This document shows, piece by piece, positions 34,061 through 42,121 of a DNA stretch of 64,000 bases. Source of the stretch: Cafeteria roenbergensis. Taxonomy: Eukaryota; Sar; Bigyra; Bicosoecida; Cafeteriaceae. Under the pieces are notes generated by a model. That model did not search any database and had not been told where the DNA came from. It saw only the letters and a list, made by a program, of their open reading frames with translations. Location: positions 310,001 to 374,000 of the forward strand of contig VLTN01000033.1 of NCBI GenBank assembly GCA_008330645.1. The letters run 5' to 3'. The position numbers and the translations under genes are program-made. Each line of letters begins with the position of its first letter. Position 1 is the stretch's first letter.

Positions 34061-36841
34061 CTAGTCGTCGTCGCTCTCCTCCTGGAACAGCTCCACATCT
34101 GGGGTCGCGGCAAGCCCCAGAGAGGCCGGTGGCTGCGACAGGTGGCTTGCAGGGGGCATGTCAGCGCCCGGGGCGCTGCCTGGAGGCGCGCAAAACACGC
34201 TTGCCAATCCTGCACTGGGGCGGAGAGCACTCTTTTCAACGCATGCCTCGATGCGCTTCTGAACCTCCGCCCCGAGGCGCTCAAGGCTCTGCAGGTCCAT
34301 GCGAGAAATAAGCGGCATGGCCACTTGCAGCATCCAGTCGGTGCTTTGCCCGCGTGCTGAGTCGTCGTCACACTGGCCAGGTGGCAGCAAGCCAGCGTGA
34401 CCGTAGCCGGGCGCAGTCGGGCCAGCGTGACCGTAGCCGGGCGCAGTCGGGCCAGCGTGACCGTAGCCGGGCGCAGTCGGGCCAGCGTGACCGTAGCCGG
34501 GCGCAGTCGGGCCAGCGTGACCGTAGCCGGGCGCAGTCGGGCCAGGGTGACCGTAGCCGGGCGCAGTCGGGCCAGCGTGACCGTAGCCGGGCGCAGTCGG
34601 GCCAGCGTGACCGTAGCCGGGCGCCGTCGGGCCAGCGTGACCGTAGCCGGGCGCAGTCGGGCCAGCGTGACCGTAGCCGGGCGCAGTCGGGTCAGCGTGA
34701 CCGTAGCCGGGCGCAGTCGGGTCAGCGTGACCGTAGCCGGGCGCAGTCGGGCCAGCGTGACCGTAGCCGGGCGCAGTCGGGCCACTGGTGGGAAACGCGA
34801 AGCTCCCATCGCCTCCCCCGAACGGGGTCGCTTCAAGAACGCCGCCACCGCTGGCCTGGTTGGCTGGCTGAGCTGGGCGAAGCACCAAGAGCGGATCCTG
34901 TGGCGCTTGGAGCGAGATGGATGCGCCCATCTCCGTGTAGCGTTGTGACGCCGACGGGGCGGGTGTGCCTGCCGAGGCTGGGACCCGCGGGGGGTTGCTT
35001 TGGCCTGAAGCGGCGGGGGCAAGCAGCAGTGTAGGCAAGGCCTCGTCGGCTTCTTCAACGTAGTTGGCCGGCGGTTGCTCGCTCAGCTGCCTTCGTTGCA
35101 TCTCGACCTCAACTGCCGAGAACATTCCGCAGCGCTGAGCCGACGGCCCGCTACCCAGAGCGTCCCAGGTGGCGTCAGCCAAGATCTTGCTGTAGTCTGG
35201 TTCGGCTGCGGACTTGGAGGCAAGGCCGAGGCCGCCGCCGGAGGGTGCTGCTCCCGCTGACTCCTCGTCGGCGGGGTGCTCACTGGCACCAGCATCAGCA
35301 CCAGAAGCGCCCGCGGCAGCACCCTTAGAAGCGCCAGCAGCAACAGTACCGGCAGCGCCAGAAGTTCCAGCGCCAGCGGCGGATGCAGTGAAGGCGTCAG
35401 CACCAGCACCAGCACCCCCAGCACCACCGGGCGCAGGTTCAGGCGCAGGAGAGATGTCGCACGGGCGCGCGTGCACCGCAGAGCCGTCTGATCCCTCCGA
35501 AGACTCGCTCTCATGCTTTTCTAGCAACGGGCCCTGCCCGCTCGCCGGTCCGTAGCTGGGAAGCTCCACTCTTGCGGGGGTGGTGTCAGCGCGGAGTGTG
35601 TTCATCCACCGTACCAAGTCATCCTCGCGGATGACTTCGTCGGCGGTTGCGCAGCTCTGCGCAGTCAGCTCCAGGCTCGCCTTTCCGGCCATGGCAGTGC
35701 GCAGCACCGCGTCTTTCCGCAAGGCGAGCATCAGCCGAGACAGCGTCGGGTACGGTTGGGAGGAAGAGGAGGGAAAGAAGATATCCGGGGAGCGGAGGAA
35801 GGCAGCCGGTTCGTCCAGCATGCTCTCAGGCGGCCGCATGGCATGGCTTGTGAAGGCGTGGCTCCGGCGTGAGTCCGGAAAGGCAGGGAATCGGAGCTTG
35901 GCGAGGGCGCGGGAGTCGTTGGTGTAGATAGCTGTCAGGCCTGATCCGTCAGACGCCTCTCGCAGCACGAAGTTTCCCGGGCTCTCCAACAGGGCTCTGT
36001 TGAGAGCGTCGGCGCTGAGGCCGCCTCTGGCCGGGAAGCAGGCGCGCTGGGCGAGGGAGGGCCGGATGCACGGGCTCATTGGGGCCCCCAGGGCCGTGCT
36101 TGACGCGCAGAGCTCTTCCACCGAGACGCAGCGCCCGGTGGCGACGCAAACGAGCGTGCCGGCTTCGGAGGCCACCGGGGTGCAGGAAACTCCTGGACGT
36201 AGCCAGGGAGAGGCGCCGCTGGCGGCCGCCTCCGACCCCTGGAGCAGCGAGCAAGCTGGAACGTATGCGTCCGCGACCACGCTTGACGCTTCCTCGGTCG
36301 TACGCCAGAGCACAAGGCTCCAGCCAGAGACGCTCAGATTGAGCGTCACTGTGAAACGTCGAGGGTTGTCGACCAGAGCTCCCGCCGCCTCTTCAGCAGA
36401 CGCGTGAGTGCGCGCCTCGCCAGAATTGCGGACCGATACAACTGCCTTGACCAGCTCAGGCTGCACGTGGCCTTGGAACGACGCACGAGGCCCGACGGCG
36501 AACTCCCGAAATTTTGACATGCCTGCGGCCATCTGGAGCGAGGGCGCGGCCCGTGAGCAGCAAAAGCACTCCAAAAACGCCCGAGTGGCATCCCGAGAAG
36601 CGGTCCCGGGAGTCACCTCGCACAGGAAGACCGCAAGCGCCCTGAACTCCTGCTCGTCGTCCTTGGAAAAATCGCCCCGGCTGCCAGGCCCAGCCACAGC
36701 ACTGCCCCAGGGCGAGCCAGGCCTCGCACGCGAACCAGCCGCCTGTCCCACGATCCAGTCTACAACATCTGCAGCCTCCAGCTCGGACTTGTCACTGCGG
36801 CGAAAAAAGAACGCCGCGCAAGGGCTCGCACCGATGCGCAT
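34061..36841 (-). CDS. Unknown protein with 13 tandem PTAPGYGHAG repeats
   Basis: 926 aa from the first in-frame ATG at 36841. The first 470 residues look folded (strings such as DVVDWIVGQ, EFRALAVFLCEV, RRFTVTLNLSVSGWSLVLW), but I know no such domain. A YPTL motif sits in QPYPTLSRL (35741-35752). After an Ala/Gly-rich linker come 13 near-identical decapeptides PTAPGYGHAG, then a helical C-terminus (MLQVAMPLISRMDLQSLERL) and an acidic end. PTAP and YPxL are the classic docking motifs for the ESCRT-I subunit TSG101 and for ALIX, so an ESCRT link is possible but unproven. The true start is uncertain: a CGCAG after a T-rich tract lies inside the first 45 bases, and a possible upstream exon begins with the ATG at 37112 (MAAAAPPRGASPAVVAALDS). 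Confidence 0.75.
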   Translation of the reverse strand: MRIGASPCAAFFFRRSDKSELEAADVVDWIVGQAAGSRARPGSPWGSAVAGPGSRGDFSKDDEQEFRALAVFLCEVTPGTASRDATRAFLECFCCSRAAPSLQMAAGMSKFREFAVGPRASFQGHVQPELVKAVVSVRNSGEARTHASAEEAAGALVDNPRRFTVTLNLSVSGWSLVLWRTTEEASSVVADAYVPACSLLQGSEAAASGASPWLRPGVSCTPVASEAGTLVCVATGRCVSVEELCASSTALGAPMSPCIRPSLAQRACFPARGGLSADALNRALLESPGNFVLREASDGSGLTAIYTNDSRALAKLRFPAFPDSRRSHAFTSHAMRPPESMLDEPAAFLRSPDIFFPSSSSQPYPTLSRLMLALRKDAVLRTAMAGKASLELTAQSCATADEVIREDDLVRWMNTLRADTTPARVELPSYGPASGQGPLLEKHESESSEGSDGSAVHARPCDISPAPEPAPGGAGGAGAGADAFTASAAGAGTSGAAGTVAAGASKGAAAGASGADAGASEHPADEESAGAAPSGGGLGLASKSAAEPDYSKILADATWDALGSGPSAQRCGMFSAVEVEMQRRQLSEQPPANYVEEADEALPTLLLAPAASGQSNPPRVPASAGTPAPSASQRYTEMGASISLQAPQDPLLVLRPAQPANQASGGGVLEATPFGGGDGSFAFPTSGPTAPGYGHAGPTAPGYGHADPTAPGYGHADPTAPGYGHAGPTAPGYGHAGPTAPGYGHAGPTAPGYGHAGPTAPGYGHPGPTAPGYGHAGPTAPGYGHAGPTAPGYGHAGPTAPGYGHAGPTAPGYGHAGLLPPGQCDDDSARGQSTDWMLQVAMPLISRMDLQSLERLGAEVQKRIEACVEKSALRPSAGLASVFCAPPGSAPGADMPPASHLSQPPASLGLAATPDVELFQEESDDD
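34391..34790 (-). repeat. 30-bp coding minisatellite, 13 units
   Basis: Thirteen head-to-tail 30-bp units, each encoding PTAPGYGHAG on the minus strand. Only four units differ: two have Asp for the last Gly, one has Pro for Ala, one has a silent change. Near-identity at third positions means recent expansion or gene conversion. No spacers, so it is not a CRISPR array. Confidence 0.95.
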
Positions 36842-37434
36842 CAGCAGGTGTCCGTGCGGCGACTTCCCCGCCACCCATGGCCTCCACACACAACAGGGCT
36901 GCCCTGCGACCAACTCCCGCGAGGATGGCGCGTCTCAAGCCAGGCGAGTTCGGGGCCTCGCGAGTGAGCACAACCGCCGCAGCCTCGCTCCTCGGCTGTC
37001 GCCCAGCGGCAGCATCTGCGCCACTCTGCGCGCGCAAAACGCACCCGAAGATGCTGTCCAAGGCAGCCACCACTGCTGGGCTGGCACCGCGGGGGGGCGC
37101 AGCGGCGGCCATTTCCCGAGCCGGAGTGTGGGCGGCGAGCGCGCGCAAGGCCGTGGAAGCTCTGCACGCAGTTGGCGCAATCCAGTCCAACACTCCCTGG
37201 CAGGCCTCGCCAAGTTGACATTGCGTGGAAGCCTCGCGCCTATTAGGCCCCCCCCCAATGATGCTGTGAAGCCTCGCGCAGCTCGAGAGCCAACATCATT
37301 ATTGCGCAACACCCAGACACGGCACCGCCCGCTGCACAATGCTTAGCAGCGCTCGCAACGCACACAAGATTTCAGCTGCTGTTGCCTGCCCCGAATTCGC
37401 TCAGCCAAGGCTTGAATTCCTTGGCTCTGGCGCG
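36842..37434. other. Spacer with a possible upstream exon of the PTAP-repeat gene
   Basis: 593 bp. On the minus strand from 37112 a frame reads MAAAAPPRGASPAVVAALDSIFG and stays open for about 105 codons. It could be exon 1 of the PTAP-repeat gene using a GTGCG donor, but no GTGAG donor is present. The segment 37240-37450 is less GC-rich. Confidence 0.4.
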
Positions 37435-40400
37435 CTAAAACTCCGTCGAGTATTCAGACTCGTCGCTAGCAGAAGCAGCGTCCATGGACCCAACAACTCT
37501 AGAGCTTGCGCGGGCGAATTCGGCGCTGGCAAGGCGAGCGTTCGACACCGGCGGCGCCCTTGGGGCCTGTTGCTGAGCCTCGGCACTCTGGGTCGGGTCT
37601 CCCCCTTGCTGCAAAGCGGGGGGCGCTCTCTGATACCCCGGCGAATCTGCAGGGACAGGCGAAAAGCCTTCCGACTCGTAATCGTCGTCGCCGTTTTCTT
37701 GATCCGAGTCCGTTTGCGTTCCGGGCCCCGCTAGCCGCAAGGCTTCAGCGCGCGTGGGGGCAGGAGCAGCCGCTGGCGGGGTCGGCGCGGTGGTGAACCG
37801 TTGGCCTGCCGCCGCATCTTCGTCCGCCCCTGTCTCGCCGTGGCGTGCGGGAGTGGCGTGCAAATCCGTTGCCGGAGCTGCCGCAGGCGCCGCTGGCACA
37901 GGCGCCGCGGGCACATGCGCCGCTGGCACAGGCGCCGCTGGCACAGGCGCCGCTGGCGGGCACTGACGCTGTTGGGCCCTGTGGGGGGCCTTGGTCGGGG
38001 CAGGGCAGGCCGCCTCCTCGTCCGGCGCGGCGCCCTCAAGCGAAGGCGGAGCTCGCTGATTCAGCGTGCGGGGGGCAGCGGGCCGGCTTGCTGGGGAGTC
38101 TCTAGCGGATGGCGGCTCCGATGGGCGCTGGCCTTGGGGCCCATCGGCCGCTGGCCTCAAGACCAAAGGCGCGGTCGCGGGAGCTTGCGAGGTGCCGGGG
38201 CGCGAAACGGCCGCATCTGCCTGGCGGTTCGCTGGGCCTGGGACAGCAGCCGGTGCTGGCGCAGCGGGGGAGTGCCCTGACGCGTCCTCGGGGTGGGCCT
38301 GCGCACGGGCGCGTCTGGCTGCGGCATGCCTGGTGCTGCTCTTTGCCCGCTGAGCCGACGATGCCTTGCTGCTGGGCCCTGCAGAGCGAGCTGCCGCGGA
38401 GTAGACAGCCTTGGCGCGCTGCAGCCTCACGCCGAACGCCTGGCCAGCCTGGCCCAGCGACGACGGCTGGGTCTTTCCCTGGGACGCGCTCGTGCCCCGG
38501 TGGCCTTCCGCCGCAGCCGGCTGATGAGTCCCCGGAGCCGATGGCCCTGGCCGGCGCGCGGCGCGTGTCTGGGGCGTGCCCCCGGACGCCAGTCTGCGCG
38601 GCTGATCGCTGGGCCGGTCGGCACGGCCTCTGCTGGCGCTTGCCCGCACGGCAGAGTTCCCAGGCCTTGGGAACAGCGCGTCTCTGCTCGACGACTGGCC
38701 GAGGCTGGCGCGCGCTCCTGCTGGTATCGCGCGCCCGTCACGGAAAGCTGAGGCGGCCGCGACGTCCGGAAGGGTCCGCTCCAGGTGCTGACGCGCCGCT
38801 CCTTCCGATGCGGCAGAGCCGCTTCGCTGATGCAGAGCTGCAGCGGGGGCCGCCGAACTAAGCGGGCGGCCGGCGCGCTGTGAGCCGTCGCCGCGGTCCC
38901 AGGCGGGCTCCGGGACTGGTCCCGGCCGCCAGCCGCGCCCGCTTCCGCCGGCAGTCGGCATGTGATCGAGAGCGGAGGGCAGCTGCTGCACTGACCCTGG
39001 GCTCACGGAAGGAACCCACCCCCGGGACAGCCCCGCGGCTCGCCCCCCTCCGTGGGGCTGCGCCACCGATGAGGCGGCCGCGCGCAGCGCTGCGCCCACC
39101 AGCTCAGGATCCGGCCCGGGGCGAGGCCCCGTCCCCGCCACTTCCCTGTCCGGCCTGAGCAGCCCGGCCTGCACCAGGCTGCTGGGCCGGAGCAGGCCGA
39201 AGAGCGCGGTGGCGAGGAGCAGGGCTGCGTCGGCAGGGGCCGCCTCCAGCACGCACCGCTCCGCCTCCTCGCAGCGCCGCCAGCCCGTCGTCGCTCTGGC
39301 CGCCCGCTCCTCTCTCGCCCTCCTCGCGGACGTGCGCTCCTCTGCCGTGACCCGGCCGAGCAGTCCCTCCAGCACGGCAGTGCTTGGTGACGCGGGGGCT
39401 GCGGGCGGCAGGCGCCTCGAGCCGGCAGCGGCCCCGGCGGGCGCGGCAGCTTGCCGAGAGCGCTGGGAGGGAGCGGCGCCTGCAGGAGCCGGTTCTGCGT
39501 GAGGCGGCACCGCTTGCCTGCCCCCAGCCGCGGCCGCCGCCACCGACGACGACGAGGGCGAGGGCGCCAACGGCGGTGCTGGCTGCGACGCCCTGGCCAC
39601 CCCTGGCAAGGACGGCGAGGCAGGGAGCGGCGTGACCGCGGGTTGGGGAGCCCGGGGCAGCGCGCTGGTGGGGTCGAGGGCAGCGGTGAGCGCCACGTCC
39701 GCGGTGCGGACTGCGGCGTGGTGCATGATGACCACCTCTGCCGCGTCCCACGTGCTGCCGGCGGCGCGGGCGGCCGGTGTGGGGCCGGTAGTGGCCGCTG
39801 GTGCTGACGGAGACGCCGCCTGAGGGCTCAAATCCAGCGAGGCGGAGTCTGGCGAGTCCGCGCGGCCGCCTCCGAGTTCGCGCTGCTGGTGCTGCTGGTG
39901 CTGCTGGTGCCGGTGTCCGGCGGCTCTGCCAACAGCGTCGCCCTCTTGGTCCTCGTGGTCGCGCCTCAGCTCCGCCACCAGTGCAGGAGTGACGTGCCCG
40001 GCTGTCGCCAAAGACGAAGTGACCTGCTCGCCCAGCGCGCGCAGCTCGGGAACGCCTGCCCGGCAGAGCAGCACGCAGATCGCGCTGGCCACGCTCATGG
40101 GCGCGGCAGGGCGGTGCGGGGGGGCGCCGGGGCGGGCCTCGCAGTCGGCGGCGGCGGAACCAGAGACGCTGGGCCGTGGGCTGGCCGGCCGAGAGTCGGC
40201 CGGGCTGGCGGGGTCGGGCCTCGGCGGGAGGGGTGCGAGGTACGATGAGGGGTCCCACGCTTGTCCGGGGCTCGCCGGCCCGGGGTTGGCGCCCGATGGG
40301 GCGGCGTACGCGCTGGGATGGCCGACGCTTCGCTTCGAGGCTGTTGCTTGCCCCCCCCAGCGGGACCCGTCCGCCGGCCCTGCCATTGCCGCCGTGGCTG

Positions 40401-41685
40401 CAGCCGCTGCTGCTGCTGCGACCGCCTCGGCTGCGGCCGCCGCGAGCGGTCTTGGCGCCATCATCGGGTTTCCGGCCACAGCCTCGGCGCTCGCCCCCAG
40501 CTGCGAGAGCAGCAGGGGGCAGGATGCCACGTCATCGGCGTCAAACGTGACACGGAGCAGGACATCCATCCCGCGCCAGTGGGCAACGGGAAGCCCCTGA
40601 CCGGCGGAAAGTTCCGCCGGCAGCGAGGACGTAGGTGGCGCGCACGCGGCTGCAGCGCGTCGGGCGCGCGACCGCGAGCGGCCAGAGCGGGAAGGGGCCC
40701 TGCCAGGGCCAACGGGGGGTAACCTAAGGCGGCGATCTGGCCCCGACGCCGCCGCCGCCGCTGCTTGGGGCAAGGCTGAGGTTGAGACGGAGGCGGACGC
40801 CGTTCCCGTGCCGCGGTGCCCCCGGGAAGCGGCTCTGCCACGCACCCCGGAGAGGGAATCCACTGGCCTGGCCGCTGCAGCCATAGCTGCCGATGCCAGT
40901 CCGCTTGCGTGCTGTTCCGCAGCTTGGAGCCACCGCCACGCCGCGGTTGCGGCCACGACGACGGCCGTGTCGGCTCGCAGGCGAAGCAGGCTCTGCATGA
41001 GTGACGCAGCAGCCTCCTCAGCGAGGGACTGCGCGTCTCTCACAGAGTACGGCCGGATCGATGCGACCCGCTTGGCCAGGCGGCGGGCCCGTTTCAGCGC
41101 GGCGCCGCGGGATGCAAGCAGCGCCGACAACAGCACCGCGCACTGCTCGGACGTCGTCACCGCCTGGCCCGGCACCCACAGCTGCCCAGGCCTCTCGGTC
41201 TCAGCCTGTGCGTCTGGCGCTTCGCGTGCCGCCTTGGCTTCCGCCCGGGCAAGCTTGAACACGCGCGGCGTGCCGGGCCCCCGCTTGCGCCTCTTGCCCG
41301 CTTTGCGAGTCCTTGTCCGCACTTTGCCTGCGCCCAATGGCAGCTCGTGCATCGACACGTCCTGCCGAACACTAGCTGCGCCTGCGACGGCGCTCGGGGG
41401 AGGCGCATCCGCATCGCGACCAGCGGCTTGCAAGAATTGCGCAACCTCCTGTCCTGCTGCTGCGGTGGGCGTCACCGGCCCCGAAGTGCTGTCGTCCCCG
41501 TCCTCAAAGTCGCCATAGCTGGACCCCGACGCCGACTGGCCGTCAGCGGAGTCGCGGGCCGCAGTCTTCCGCTCTGGGCTGCCGTCGCCAAACAGGAGGC
41601 GTTGCGCTCCGCCCCCCGGAGCGGCAGCCCCCTGGCCCGTGTCCCGAAGCGGCACGCGCACCGCCGTGTCCGCGTACAGGGCCAT
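37435..41685 (-). CDS. Large disordered protein of unknown function
   Basis: 1416 aa, one exon, ATG at 41685 (CGCATGGCC). Almost entirely Ala/Pro/Ser/Arg-rich. Better ordered parts are residues about 110-270 (a basic patch KVRTRTRKAGKRRKRGPGT followed by helices such as CAVLLSALLASRGAALKRA), a helix around MSVASAICVLLCRAG, and a segment near TAEERTSARRAREERAA. The C-terminus holds a VPAAP repeat and ends SDESEYSTEF. No catalytic motif. It may be a nuclear or cytoskeletal scaffold; function not assignable. Composition and codon use match its neighbours. Confidence 0.75.
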   Translation of the reverse strand: MALYADTAVRVPLRDTGQGAAAPGGGAQRLLFGDGSPERKTAARDSADGQSASGSSYGDFEDGDDSTSGPVTPTAAAGQEVAQFLQAAGRDADAPPPSAVAGAASVRQDVSMHELPLGAGKVRTRTRKAGKRRKRGPGTPRVFKLARAEAKAAREAPDAQAETERPGQLWVPGQAVTTSEQCAVLLSALLASRGAALKRARRLAKRVASIRPYSVRDAQSLAEEAAASLMQSLLRLRADTAVVVAATAAWRWLQAAEQHASGLASAAMAAAARPVDSLSGVRGRAASRGHRGTGTASASVSTSALPQAAAAAASGPDRRLRLPPVGPGRAPSRSGRSRSRARRAAAACAPPTSSLPAELSAGQGLPVAHWRGMDVLLRVTFDADDVASCPLLLSQLGASAEAVAGNPMMAPRPLAAAAAEAVAAAAAAAATAAMAGPADGSRWGGQATASKRSVGHPSAYAAPSGANPGPASPGQAWDPSSYLAPLPPRPDPASPADSRPASPRPSVSGSAAADCEARPGAPPHRPAAPMSVASAICVLLCRAGVPELRALGEQVTSSLATAGHVTPALVAELRRDHEDQEGDAVGRAAGHRHQQHQQHQQRELGGGRADSPDSASLDLSPQAASPSAPAATTGPTPAARAAGSTWDAAEVVIMHHAAVRTADVALTAALDPTSALPRAPQPAVTPLPASPSLPGVARASQPAPPLAPSPSSSSVAAAAAGGRQAVPPHAEPAPAGAAPSQRSRQAAAPAGAAAGSRRLPPAAPASPSTAVLEGLLGRVTAEERTSARRAREERAARATTGWRRCEEAERCVLEAAPADAALLLATALFGLLRPSSLVQAGLLRPDREVAGTGPRPGPDPELVGAALRAAASSVAQPHGGGRAAGLSRGWVPSVSPGSVQQLPSALDHMPTAGGSGRGWRPGPVPEPAWDRGDGSQRAGRPLSSAAPAAALHQRSGSAASEGAARQHLERTLPDVAAASAFRDGRAIPAGARASLGQSSSRDALFPRPGNSAVRASASRGRADRPSDQPRRLASGGTPQTRAARRPGPSAPGTHQPAAAEGHRGTSASQGKTQPSSLGQAGQAFGVRLQRAKAVYSAAARSAGPSSKASSAQRAKSSTRHAAARRARAQAHPEDASGHSPAAPAPAAVPGPANRQADAAVSRPGTSQAPATAPLVLRPAADGPQGQRPSEPPSARDSPASRPAAPRTLNQRAPPSLEGAAPDEEAACPAPTKAPHRAQQRQCPPAAPVPAAPVPAAHVPAAPVPAAPAAAPATDLHATPARHGETGADEDAAAGQRFTTAPTPPAAAPAPTRAEALRLAGPGTQTDSDQENGDDDYESEGFSPVPADSPGYQRAPPALQQGGDPTQSAEAQQQAPRAPPVSNARLASAEFARASSRVVGSMDAASASDESEYSTEF
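37880..37970 (-). repeat. 15-bp repeat encoding (VPAAP)n
   Basis: Imperfect 15-bp units encode APVPAAPVPAAHVPAAPVPA in the C-terminal part of the large disordered protein. Confidence 0.75.
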
Positions 41686-42121
41686 GCGCCCAGGGGCCCC
41701 ACCGCTCGTCGAAGCGGGGGCTGTGGCCGCGACAAGAGCAACGGCGCCCGCGCTGCTGTGGCGCCCGGCAATGCAGAGCCCGCAAGCACGGCTTGGGTTG
41801 CAACGATTGCGGCCACTCGCGGGCCCGCGCGGCGCGGGTCGAAAGGCGCAATCGACCGCCAACAGGCCTGGCGACTTGGCCTCGCTCGGCAGTCGACCCC
41901 GCCGGGTTTGCGATTGGGGGGCCCGTCTCGGTGCAATCTGTGTCTGCTCTTGGGGGTCTCTCTCGGCCACGCAACGAATCAAAACCTCAATACAGCCTCC
42001 CCTCCGGTAGCACGGGGGGATGGCCGTGGTCGAAATACATGCCACCCCCGCCGAGACAGCATGGCAGTTGTGGGCGGGGGGTGGGCGCGCGGCATGGGCA
42101 CTCGAGCGCGCGCAAAAGAGG
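41686..42121. other. Intergenic spacer, promoter of the large disordered protein
   Basis: 436 bp between two minus-strand genes. The frame of the 1416-aa protein stays open across it, but the peptide is unlike the rest. Somewhat less GC-rich near 41980-42070. Confidence 0.45.

Noticed and set aside
34391-34790. CRISPR-like array
   Set aside because: Repeats are directly adjacent, without spacers, and lie in the coding frame of a eukaryotic gene.
34387-34948. Plus-strand and minus-strand frames reading SRASVTVAGR and ARLRPATVTL repeats
   Set aside because: They are the other readings of the 30-bp minisatellite that encodes PTAPGYGHAG. A repeat length divisible by three keeps all frames open, so openness is not evidence.
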